Shown here: one piece after another, positions 1-9,522 of the stretch
How positions within the stretch are numbered: the first letter of the stretch is position 1
How the letters are laid out: every line of letters starts with the position of its first letter
DNA from: Flectonema sp. DT1601
Taxonomy: Eukaryota; Euglenozoa; Diplonemea; Diplonemida; Diplonemidae
Reading direction: 5' to 3'
DNA: 64,000 nt
NCBI GenBank assembly: GCA_964019425.1
Contig: OZ025799.1
Location: 186,001 to 250,000 of the forward strand
The notes under the pieces: generated by a model
What the model saw: only the letters and a program-made list of their open reading frames with translations
Databases searched by the model: none
What the model was told of the DNA's origin: nothing
Translations under genes and position numbers: made by a program

Positions 1-3000
1 CAATTGGGAATGGACCACACGAAGAAGTGAATGCTCCTGCTGGTGCAGCTGTTGGCACAAGAGTAGGGACAGCTGTTGGGACTGCAGTTACTACACAAGC
101 ATCGAGAGTAATATCAGCCTGTCCTCTCTGTCCAGGTGTGTGGTTTACCCATCCACCGTCAACGGCTCCAGTACCGAATGCCCACACGAAGTTGAGTGCT
201 CCTCCCTTAGTCAGAGTCATATCACCCGCAGCATCACCAGTGTTCAGTGAACGATAGAATACAGCCTGTTGTTTTATTTAAATTTATAGAGGCTACACGT
301 TCTTAATTAGACAACAAAAGATTAGATAAAATCATTATGATTCACTCCGTGACTTGAGTTAGAAAATAAAGTTCATATTCCATACCGTAATCACTCCTCC
401 AGCATTCGTCAGAGACACCTGAGTGACGTCTTGGCTTCCGTCAGCTCCAGGTGCTGCAAAACCAGTAGAAATAATTCTGTCAGAAATCTTCGTCGCATCA
501 AATGCGATTGGATCGATCCCAGTCATACCTCCTGAAGTAGTAGCAGCTCTGAATCCTATCGCTCCATATCCGGCAGTAGTGGCTGCGACATTGAACTGGA
601 TAACATCAACTCCGCTAGCCATCCCGATCTCGTAGTTGATAACAATATTAGCATTACCTGTAACAATTGGGAATGGACCACACGAAGAAGTGAATGTTCC
701 TGCTGGTGCAGCTGTTGGCACAAGAGTAGGGACAGCTGTTGGGACTGCAGTTACCACACAAGCATCGAGAGTAATATCAGCCTGTCCTCTCTGTCCAGGT
801 GTGTGGTTTACCCATCCACCGTCAACGGCTCCAGTACCGAATGCCCACACGAAGTTGAGTGCTCCTCCCTTAGTCAGAGTCATATCTCCCGCAGCATCAC
901 CAGTGTTCAGTGAACGATAGAATACAGCCTGTTGTTTTATTTAAATTTATAGAGGCTACACGTTCTTAATTAGACAACAAAAGATTAGATAAAATCATTA
1001 TGATTCACTCCGTGACTTGAGTTAGAAAATAAAGTTCATATTCCATACCGTAATCACTCCTCCAGCATTCGTCAGAGACACCTGAGTGACGTCTTGGCTT
1101 CCGTCAGCTCCAGGTGCTGCAAAACCAGTAGAAATAATTCTGTCAGAAATCTTCGTCGCATCAAATGCGATTGGATCGATCCCAGTCATACCTCCTGAAG
1201 TAGTAGCAGCTCTGAATCCAATCGCTCCATATCCGGCAGTAGTGGCTGCGACATTGAACTGGATAACATCAACTCCGTTAGCCATCCCGATCTCGTAGTT
1301 GATAACAACATTAGCATTACCTGTAACAATTGGGAATGGACCACACGAAGAAGTGAATGTTGCTGCTGGTGCAGCTGTTGGCACAAGAGTAGGGACAGCT
1401 GTTGGGACTGCAGTTGCCACACAAGCATCGAGAGTAATATCAGCCTGTCCTCTCTGTCCAGGTGTGTGGTTTACCCATCCACCGTCAACGGCTCCAGTAC
1501 CGAATGCCCACACGAAGTTGAGTGCTCCTCCCTTAGTCAGAGTCATATCACCCGCAGCATCACCAGTGTTCAGTGAACGATAGAATACAGCCTGTTGTTT
1601 TATTTAAATTTATAGAGGCTACACGTTCTTAATTAGACAACAAAAGATTAGATAAAATCATTATAATTCACTCCGTGACTTGAGTTAGAAAATAAAGTTC
1701 ATATTCCATACCGTAATCACTCCTCCAGCATTCGTCAAAGACACCTGAGTGACGTCTTGGCTTCCGTCAGCTCCAGGTGCTGCAAAACCAGTAGAAATAA
1801 TTCTGTCAGAAATCTTCGTCGCATCAAATGCGATTGGATCGATCCCAGTCATACCTCCTGAAGTAGTAGCAGCTCTGAATCCAATCGCTCCATATCCGGC
1901 AGTAGTGGCTGCGACATTGAACTGGATAACATCAACTCCGTTAGCCATCCCGATCTCGTAGTTGATAACAATATTAGCATTACCTGTAACAATTGGGAAT
2001 GGACCACACGATGAAGTGAATGTTGCTGCTGGTGCAGCTGTTGGCACAAGAGTAGGGACAGCTGTTGGGACTGCAGTTACTACACAAGCATCGAGAGTAA
2101 TATCAGCCTGTCCTCTCTGTCCAGGTGAGTGGTTTGCCCATCCACCGTCAACGGCACCAGTACCGAATGCCCACACGAAGTTGAGTGCTCCTCCCTTAGT
2201 CAGAGTCATATCTCCCGCAGCATCACCAGTGTTCAGTGAACGATAGAATACAGCCTGTTGTTTTATTTAAATTTATAGAGGCTACACGTTCTTAATTAGA
2301 CAACAAAAGATTAGATAAAATCATTATAATTCACTCCGTGACTTGAGTTAGAAAATAAAGTTCATATTCCATACCGTAATCACTCCTCCAGCATTCGTCA
2401 GAGACACCTGAGTGACGTCTTGGCTTCCGTCAGCTCCAGGTGCTGCAAAACCAGTAGAAATAATTCTGTCAGAAATCTTCGTCGCATCAAATGCGATTGG
2501 ATCGATCCCAGTCATACCTCCTGAAGTAGTAGCAGCTCTGAATCCAATCGCTCCATACCCGGCAGTAGTGGCTGCGACATTGAATTGGATAACATCAACT
2601 CCGTTAGCCATCCCGATCTCGTAGTTGATAACAACATTAGCATTACCTGTAACAATTGGGAATGGACCACACGAAGAAGTGAATGTTGCTGCTGGTGCAG
2701 CTGTTGGCACAAGAGTAGGGACAGCTGTTGGGACTGCAGTTACTACACAAGCATCGAGAGTAATATCAGCCTGTCCTCTCTGTCCAGGTGAGTGGTTTGC
2801 CCATCCACGGTCAACGGCTCCAGTACCGAATGCCCACACGAAGTTGAGTGCTCCCCCCTTAGTCAGAGTCATATCTCCCGCGGCATCACCAGTGTTCAGT
2901 GAACGATAGAATACAGCCTGTTGTTTTATTTAAATTTATAGAGGCTACACGTTCTTAATTAGACAACAAAAGATTAGATAAAATCACCGCGATTCACTCC

Positions 3001-3335
3001 GTGACTTGAGTTAGAAAATAAAGTTCATATTCCATACCGTAATCACTCCTCCAGCATTCGTCAGAGACACCTGAGTGACGTCTTGGCTTCCGTCAGCTCC
3101 AGGTGCTGCAAAACCAGTAGAAATAATTCTGTCAGAAATCTTCGTCGCATCAAATGCGATTGGATCGATCCCAGTCATACCTCCTGAAGTAGTAGCAGCT
3201 CTGAATCCAATCGCTCCATACCCGGCAGTAGTGGCTGCGACATTGAACTGGATAACGTCAACCCCAGCAGCTTTTCCGATCTCGTAGTTGATAACAATAT
3301 TAGCATTACCTGTAACAATTGGGAATGGACCACAC
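1..3335. repeat. Tandem repeat, 663-bp period, about five copies
   Basis: The same 663-bp unit recurs from the left edge to 3335, with only scattered single-base differences between copies. Each unit holds one 543-bp exon and one 120-bp intron of the DOMON gene. The introns are as alike as the exons. Homology stops sharply at 3335, where the first exon switches to signal-peptide sequence. The array continues beyond the window. Confidence 0.97.
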
Positions 3336-3397
3336 TCAGAAACAAACTGTCCCGATGCTAACTGCAGCAGAAGTAATGCTACAAGTAGCTGCTTCAT
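1..3397 (-). CDS. Secreted multi-DOMON protein, six exons seen, 3' end outside window
   Basis: The start is the ATG at 3397, 8 nt after an AACAG acceptor; residues 1-16 (MKQLLVALLLLQLASG) are a signal peptide. Exons are 3038-3397, 2375-2917, 1712-2254, 1049-1591, 386-928 and 1-265. Introns of 120 nt (2918-3037, 2255-2374, 1592-1711, 929-1048, 266-385) all start GTATGG and end AACAACAG. Splicing joins GGVIT to AVFYRSLNTGDAAG, rebuilding a DOMON domain: GYGAIGF, a GID motif, a QDVT strand, RSLNTGD and NFVWAFGTG are all family-like. Each internal exon adds 181 codons without changing frame: the C-half of one DOMON, a mucin-like linker with repeated AVPT, and the N-half of the next. Five complete domains and the start of a sixth are visible. 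DOMON domains bind haem or sugars outside the cell in other families; the ligand here is unknown. Unspliced, each exon would read as a separate 174-codon ORF, which is misleading. Confidence 0.85.
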
Positions 3398-3716
3398 TTT
3401 TTGCTCTGTTTTCTATATAAATATGGAGTGAGTAAATCTATGATACATGCTCACAGAAAGTTACTTATTATTAATAGAAATCGGCCAATCAAAAAAAAAA
3501 AAAAAAAAAAATCACATGCTAAAATTTCGTAGGACAACCAACGGTTGGATTTGTACTAAAATAAGGAAATCTAACAGCTAGCTGGTTAGTTAGCAAAAGC
3601 TGCTACAATTTCTGAGAATGTGGCAGCAGACCAAAGAAAGTCACGTTGTTACAATATATAAGAAGCAATTCGCCAACGTATGGTAAAAGATTGCTTACGA
3701 CAAACTGTATGAAGGA
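3398..3716. other. Intergenic spacer
   Basis: It holds the acceptor for the DOMON gene (AG ending at 3406), a run of about 21 A at 3490-3511 and the 3' region of the FN3 gene. No further gene is seen. Confidence 0.6.
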
Positions 3717-5081
3717 CTAACATCCGCAGCACCTCGGAGTTATAAAGTGTTGGAGCTCTTGCCAAGCTTTTTCAAAAACAGGTTTATTTTGAAGTGTCTT
3801 TGCAGTAGTATTAGGACCGTGGGGATGCATTGGCCAGAAATGAACAATTGAGTTATTCCATCCAAGGTTTAGAAGGGAACGACCATGAATCACATCAATT
3901 CGAGAAGGTGACTTCCACTGGCAGTCTAACCCTTCGCTTGGGATCGAAGAACCAAAACACTCACCACCCTTAGGTGTACTAAAACTATTACCAAACGGAA
4001 TTACGTTTGTGTAACTGTCTAATGCCTGTTGATAATAAAAGTAAGGAAGGAATGCAGCTCCACGACCAATTACTTTGTCGCTATTTTTCGGTAAAACCCA
4101 TTTTGAACGTCTAGCACCACAGCGACACGTTGGGTTACTATGTGTATTGTTACTATAAAATATCGGTTGATCGCAAGTTGCATTCATCTCGGTTGCGTTT
4201 TGCAGAGAGATCAATCTATCTGCATAACACTCACATATACAAATTGGGTCACTTGGGATATTCCTTGGTGCTCCCTCTGGTCCATTGCAACTTACGTAAT
4301 CTGCAAATGGAGTACTGCTGTGCTCGACACAGTACCTGGAGATAGGGACTTCATTGAATTTATTGAAAAAATCATTATTGTTATTAGTCGTTAAGAATGC
4401 AACTTGACCTTCCAAATCAGCGCTATTATGATTTGGTAAGAAGTCAACTTCATAAATATACTCAGACACGCGATACATTTCTGTATAAGTGACCCCGTCA
4501 GGTGTTGTTTTAAATTTAATTTCCTCACTACCGTCAACTGACACAAAGTATGTATCACCACTGTTTAGAGACACTAATGTAGTAGAGCTTTCAGTTGAAT
4601 ATTGATGAAGTGATTTTTTTGTATTCTTACTTCTATAAGTAATATTAAATTTATCGAACACACGACTACCTGATACATTCCACTGCAATGAGATTTCTGA
4701 TAGAGATGCATGTCCTACTCTGATTATGTTATAAGGATAATTCTTATCTGAAACAGATGTTGAGCAGGACACCATCGGCATACTGATTGACTCATTTCTC
4801 CATCCCCAGACAACTGAAGGATATGACGAGTCGTGTGAACGTAATTGAAATAAATATTTCGTTCCTTCTTTCAAGTAATCTATCGTTGCGTTCATACAAC
4901 CTTCCTCTGCAACCTGTAATGTCACCGTCTCATTAAAATCATTTAAAATACTTACATAATAACCATCTGTATTTGGTATCTCATCCCACACCAGTGACAC
5001 AGTAGTTGGAGTGGTGGATAAGCATTCCAAAGCTGATGTCCACTTCAAAACAGCTATAAGGAGCAGCGATAATAGTTTCAT
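3717..5081 (-). CDS. Secreted FN3-like protein with Cys-rich C-terminal domain
   Basis: The frame opens further upstream with a GTG, but I choose the ATG at 5081: it starts a good signal peptide (MKLLSLLLIAVLKWTSA) and lies 18 nt after a TTTTTTTCACAG acceptor. The product is 454 aa. Residues about 18-110 and 115-200 look like two fibronectin type III folds (TVSLVWDEIPNTDGYYVSI; ISLQWN, then a Gly-Asp-x-Tyr turn). The C-terminal half is Cys-rich (CICECYADR, CRCGARR, CCGC at the end) and has several N-glycosylation sequons. I see no membrane anchor, so it is probably secreted. I do not recognise the C-terminal domain by name. It sits next to the DOMON surface gene. Confidence 0.75.
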   Translation of the reverse strand: MKLLSLLLIAVLKWTSALECLSTTPTTVSLVWDEIPNTDGYYVSILNDFNETVTLQVAEEGCMNATIDYLKEGTKYLFQLRSHDSSYPSVVWGWRNESISMPMVSCSTSVSDKNYPYNIIRVGHASLSEISLQWNVSGSRVFDKFNITYRSKNTKKSLHQYSTESSTTLVSLNSGDTYFVSVDGSEEIKFKTTPDGVTYTEMYRVSEYIYEVDFLPNHNSADLEGQVAFLTTNNNNDFFNKFNEVPISRYCVEHSSTPFADYVSCNGPEGAPRNIPSDPICICECYADRLISLQNATEMNATCDQPIFYSNNTHSNPTCRCGARRSKWVLPKNSDKVIGRGAAFLPYFYYQQALDSYTNVIPFGNSFSTPKGGECFGSSIPSEGLDCQWKSPSRIDVIHGRSLLNLGWNNSIVHFWPMHPHGPNTTAKTLQNKPVFEKAWQELQHFITPRCCGC

Positions 5082-5404
5082 TATTGCAGTTAGTTCCACC
5101 TGTGAAAAAAAGATAAAAACTGATTGAGGTTATAACATAGAACTCCATCCTTAACTTAACGAGGGCCTAGGGATAGTAAATGTTAAGTTATTTTTGCGAC
5201 CATCGTCTGTCAAGCTTCTTAGGAGAGGCAGTAGTTTCGGACTATGTGAAGTATCAGAGCAATTCTCCTCTTTGAATTAAGAGAAAATAGGAGAATCGCA
5301 ATGATTATATAAAACAAATAAAAAACAAGAAAGGAAAAAGAACTGTCCTCCTTTCTTGTTAACTCAAGTACCGATGAAACCGGTGCCGAGTCATTTTTAT
5401 CGAA
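5082..5404. other. Intergenic spacer
   Basis: It contains the acceptor of the FN3 gene (AG ending at 5100) and the 3' region of the next gene. Nothing else is seen. Confidence 0.5.
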
Positions 5405-6490
5405 CTACAAGATTATCTTTTTTTGAAAATTTAACGGCTTCTCCATAGGAGGTTCTGGTGCCATCCGTCTAAGGATTGCCATTTTATTTTGTTGGATGAC
5501 TTCTGCGGATTCGTTCGGATGACCGAGCCACCACAATTTCCCTTTCATAGAAGTGTCGTATTGATTTTTATTAAGTTTTGATGCCCGCTGATCAGCAATT
5601 AATAAATACGATCCTTCCTGTGGAACCTGTCCAACAGCGTCCCACTGCATGTTCACGGAGATTTTCCAGCGGTCTGAACCTTTTGTTTCAGACCAGACTG
5701 CTGCTGAAGTTCGAATAGGATCAGAATCAGTGACTGAAAACAAACTGTCGCTGTAAGTCCACTTGTGTTTATATCCAGGTTTACATCCACGTCTTGATAG
5801 TCCGTAACTATTCTCTTTATTATAAGTAACAGATTGAACCATGCTGTTCTTTCTTCTCAACATAACATTCTCTGAAGTAGTATGAAGATCTGGAGTTCTT
5901 TCCCAACCTGCTTGGAACTTGTCTCCGTCAATCTGAGCTATTGTACGCATTCCCACATTTCTTTGATTTGATTGTTTTTGTTCAACTTTCATGTCTGCGA
6001 GGATGTACCAATCCCAAGTCGATCCATCAGCAGGACCCTGAAAACTAGAATTAGTAAACTTGCTCTTAATGGAATTATATTCAAAAGCCTGAGGTGGCTT
6101 ACTATGATTATCATTCCTAATCGTTGTGAATTCTGGATTGGTGTTTCTTAATGAAGATGGGTAGGGGTTCATCCTTGATTCAAATTGTTTTATCGGTTGT
6201 GTGAGGGGACCTTCTTGTGATGAGTCGATGTATTTTGCTGCTTTTACTTCTTGTGTTTCAACAGCATCATTTTCCATGTTTGATCTCTTCATATTCCTCA
6301 CAGTACCGTAATTATAATTATCAAACAGTAGTGGAGTATGTTCTTGTTGAACCATTCCTCCATCGAAGAATACTCCCAAAGCTTTCCTCAACCCCCCACA
6401 AGAGTATAGCTGCTGTCTGGCAGTTCCTTCATCACAACAAGTCACTTCCATAAACTTCCTTAGATCTGAGTGTTGGGAAAGAGCCATCAT
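5405..6490 (-). CDS. UBA-like domain protein of unknown function
   Basis: This is a 361-aa soluble protein. Residues about 10-45 (KFMEVTCCDEGTARQQLYSC, then ALGVFFDGG) fit the UBA-like three-helix fold found at the N-terminus of many ubiquitin-pathway adaptors. The rest is polar, with no recognised domain, although residues 240-340 contain Trp- and Tyr-rich segments that look folded (WKISVNMQWDAVG, KGKLWWLGHP). An acceptor (GTTTTAG) lies 7 nt before the double ATG. Without a second ubiquitin-related domain, a proteasome or p97 adaptor role is only a guess. Confidence 0.7.
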   Translation of the reverse strand: MMALSQHSDLRKFMEVTCCDEGTARQQLYSCGGLRKALGVFFDGGMVQQEHTPLLFDNYNYGTVRNMKRSNMENDAVETQEVKAAKYIDSSQEGPLTQPIKQFESRMNPYPSSLRNTNPEFTTIRNDNHSKPPQAFEYNSIKSKFTNSSFQGPADGSTWDWYILADMKVEQKQSNQRNVGMRTIAQIDGDKFQAGWERTPDLHTTSENVMLRRKNSMVQSVTYNKENSYGLSRRGCKPGYKHKWTYSDSLFSVTDSDPIRTSAAVWSETKGSDRWKISVNMQWDAVGQVPQEGSYLLIADQRASKLNKNQYDTSMKGKLWWLGHPNESAEVIQQNKMAILRRMAPEPPMEKPLNFQKKIIL

Positions 6491-6866
6491 ATTTGTTCTA
6501 AAACACGGTAACTAGATACCTGTATGATTAGAATTGAGATATTACACATGATTACACAACAATTTATAAATGAAAACCTAAAAGTCATAACCTCATTCAA
6601 CATCTTTCCTATGTAATGATCTAATTTTATCAGTCGTTATGTTCTTCTGTTATAAATAAAGTTTCTTAAGTAAAAACACACAAAAACAAAGCTACTATTC
6701 TGCCAATCGTTAGGTGACCAGTTTCCTTGGCTGGTTACTTCCGTACGAATTTACGTCTTTCAAAAAAATAAAAAAATCAGAAAAAAAATGTTGCGCACTG
6801 TTTGTTTTGTGTGCCATTACATAATAAATAATTTCCCTAAAATTGTTGAAAACACAAAAAAAACAA
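6491..6866. other. Intergenic spacer
   Basis: AT-rich, with short A and T runs. No gene is seen. Confidence 0.5.
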
Positions 6867-9023
6867 TCACTCAGTTCGGAAGGCACCAAATAACGTGCAG
6901 CTGAATTCATCTCCTGGATTTGCAGTTGGTTTTTGTGAGGTTCCCTTCGGAAGGTGTAGCAAAGCATTAGCGTCTCTCATACTTAGTAGTCGTGATGATA
7001 TCTGTCTTCCTGTTGAGGAAGCAATAAAAGAAGAAGTCTTACTGTCAAATACAACAGTAACTCGATGGTATTCAGGTCTTTCTGTATCGAGTTTGATTGG
7101 AGACGACATGAGTTTTGCAGTTACTACCGAATTACGACTTTCATTAAGAGAATAACCAAGCATTAATTTAATTGAGGGGACACAAAATAACTGAAAACAC
7201 ACAAGACAACTAACAGGATTTCCAGGAAGACCGAACACAGCTGTTCCATTACTCGTAACAAACGTGGTAGGCTTACCAGGCTTCATGCTGATACGTTGGA
7301 AATGAGTCTGAGAGTTAGGTAATGAACTTATTACTGTTTTGATGAAATCCTTTTCACCCATACTAACACCACCACTTGTGATAATAATATCAGGTTTTAA
7401 ACTCATTGCTTTATCGAATGCTTGTCGGACATGTTGTAAATCATCCGACACGATTCCTAAGTCTGTGAGAGTGTAACAATTATGAAACTGTTGCTCGAGA
7501 ACAGCCGTAATAATTGACCGATTACTATCAAATATCGACACAGAGTCTCTCAATCCCTCACTATTCGGTGATACAATCTCATTACCAGTAGACATGATAA
7601 CAACATGAACAGATTTCTTAACAGATAATGACGTAATTCCCATTGAAGCCATAATTCCTACGTCACCTGGTTGAATTATACTATTAGCTGGTATCAGTAA
7701 AGCTTCTTTTTGGATATCTGACCCTTCCTTTCGAATGTCTTGCCATCTTGTTATTGAATACCCCGGCGGTATTATTTGAATTAGGTCTTCGCTTCCTCCC
7801 TCACCTTCTTTAACCAACGCAGTATTCTCAACCTGAATAACTGTGTTACAGTGTGGGGGTATTGCTGCTCCAGTTGAAACCCTGTACGCGATTGGGTAGT
7901 TCGATTTATTTTCATTACTTTTTTTTGCTTTTAAAATATCAGAAGCTCCAGCAGTTCCGATAGTGTTACTGACTGAGAATATTAATTGTTCTGAAGTAAA
8001 GTCATCATCACAAATTGCATATCCATCTTTAATAGAAGCATTGAAAGGAGGATGTGAATATGGAGCGTGAATTGATTGAACCAAAACCTTACCAACAGAA
8101 CTTGTTATGTTGACATTCTCAATGTTGGAATTCTTAGGTGTGTGTTGCTCGACTAATTGATGAGCAAGTTTCATATCAATCATTTCATGTGGTGATCGTC
8201 TTGGTCTGTTACTAACACTTTGTGGTTGTAACCTTTCTGATTGTGAGCTATCCGTAAGCATATCATTCAATACTTCAGTTAATAACATTACATCAACACC
8301 AACAGGGATGTTACTAACAATACAATTACCTATCAATGATGATGCTGATCTGTTAATCTTGTTGTCGTACAACTGGTTTGTCATTCCTTCTAACTGTCTT
8401 CCTGATTTTAAGATAACATCAGCTGCGGTATCTCTGCTGGAGAAACTGTCTCCACCAATGACTAAGATACAATCATATAATAAAGACTTTGTTGTTAATA
8501 AACTTGTTAAGTCTGAGTCTGAGAGAACCTTCTCAACATGAGTATCAAACGTCTGAGATAGTCTTGTTGAGATATTGATTGATTCGTTCTGGTTGTTGAA
8601 GTCTACAACGAGGATGGTCTTTCTGAATGACATCGCTGATGATAAGTCAGAAATTATCAGTTTCAAAATCCCCGCCTTCTCAAGTGAAATGACCTCAGGA
8701 ATCGTTATCACTAACGTACCATTACAGATACCAGCAACACCTGTGTGGAATGGATCTTGGTATATTTGATTTGCAATTCCCTGAAGCATTCTTCCGTTAC
8801 AGATGTCTGTTACTTTACGTGCAGTGTCGTCGCATTCTCTCATCCCAGTACCTCCAGAAATTAGAATTGTCTTCTCGGTTGCGGTTTCAATGCAATTTCT
8901 TAATTCGTTGTCGTTATTGTTTTCAATTACAGTTCGGGTTACTTCAACACCAAGTTCCTTTCGAAGTATATTCAAAGAGGGGGTAGCAGTACCTCCAACG
9001 TCCAGCAGTAAGATGCCGCTCAT
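6867..9023 (-). CDS. Molybdopterin molybdenumtransferase, MogA-MogA-MoeA fusion
   Basis: A 718-aa protein for the last steps of molybdenum cofactor synthesis (MPT adenylylation and Mo insertion), the role of gephyrin and plant Cnx1. Residues about 1-128 resemble MogA, with ILISGGTGMRECD matching the MPT-binding loop. Residues about 131-275 look like a second, degenerate MogA domain (VIGGDSFSSRDTAADV). Residues about 300-718 are MoeA: PPFNASIKDGYA, STGNEI, IIITSGGVSMGEKDF, KPGKPTTF and FGLPGNPVSC are classic motifs. Gephyrin is G-E and Cnx1 is E-G, so two G domains before E is unusual. The acceptor TTTTTTCACTACAG ends 22 nt before the ATG. The product implies molybdoenzymes such as sulfite oxidase or nitrate reductase, which are not in this window. 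Confidence 0.93.
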   Translation of the reverse strand: MSGILLLDVGGTATPSLNILRKELGVEVTRTVIENNNDNELRNCIETATEKTILISGGTGMRECDDTARKVTDICNGRMLQGIANQIYQDPFHTGVAGICNGTLVITIPEVISLEKAGILKLIISDLSSAMSFRKTILVVDFNNQNESINISTRLSQTFDTHVEKVLSDSDLTSLLTTKSLLYDCILVIGGDSFSSRDTAADVILKSGRQLEGMTNQLYDNKINRSASSLIGNCIVSNIPVGVDVMLLTEVLNDMLTDSSQSERLQPQSVSNRPRRSPHEMIDMKLAHQLVEQHTPKNSNIENVNITSSVGKVLVQSIHAPYSHPPFNASIKDGYAICDDDFTSEQLIFSVSNTIGTAGASDILKAKKSNENKSNYPIAYRVSTGAAIPPHCNTVIQVENTALVKEGEGGSEDLIQIIPPGYSITRWQDIRKEGSDIQKEALLIPANSIIQPGDVGIMASMGITSLSVKKSVHVVIMSTGNEIVSPNSEGLRDSVSIFDSNRSIITAVLEQQFHNCYTLTDLGIVSDDLQHVRQAFDKAMSLKPDIIITSGGVSMGEKDFIKTVISSLPNSQTHFQRISMKPGKPTTFVTSNGTAVFGLPGNPVSCLVCFQLFCVPSIKLMLGYSLNESRNSVVTAKLMSSPIKLDTERPEYHRVTVVFDSKTSSFIASSTGRQISSRLLSMRDANALLHLPKGTSQKPTANPGDEFSCTLFGAFRTE

Positions 9024-9522
9024 TGTTATTTATTTTTTGAAACTGCTGTAGTGAAAAAAGTTTATTAGAAATTCCAATGTTTCACAGTTTATTTATTGAA
9101 TCTACCGTATTGAAAAATGCCTCAACACTCTTCCATACTTGTGTGTGTGTGTGATCCTATTTTTTTTTTTTTTTTGGCTCGAAAATAATTGTTACTAATA
9201 AAAAAAACAAAAGAAAGTTACAAAAATATAAAAAACCAATATTCTTTTTTTTTTCTTTTTTACGGGCAGGTAAGATGCATCCCGTTGGTTCTTCTACGTA
9301 ATTTGTTTGATAAGCAGAAATAAAAAAAAAAAAAATAATTTAAATAATTATTTTGTAAAAAAAAAAAAAAAAAAAAAAAAAGTTCACAGATTGTTTATTT
9401 CTGCTTTGTAATTTAACATCAAGAACCTAAAAAGCATTAAGAATAGACGATGCGTTTTTTTAACCCTGTGATCCACCAGAGTGAATTGCTATGTGTGTCA
9501 GTCAATGGGACTTGAAAAAGTT
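9024..9522. other. Intergenic spacer with homopolymer runs
   Basis: It holds T runs near 9161 and 9245, A runs near 9322 and 25 A at 9357-9381. No gene is seen. Confidence 0.6.

Noticed and set aside
423-2909. Plus-strand open frames of 70 and 94 codons repeated through the left array
   Set aside because: They are antisense shadows of the DOMON exons, repeat with the same 663-bp period and have no start context or family motif.
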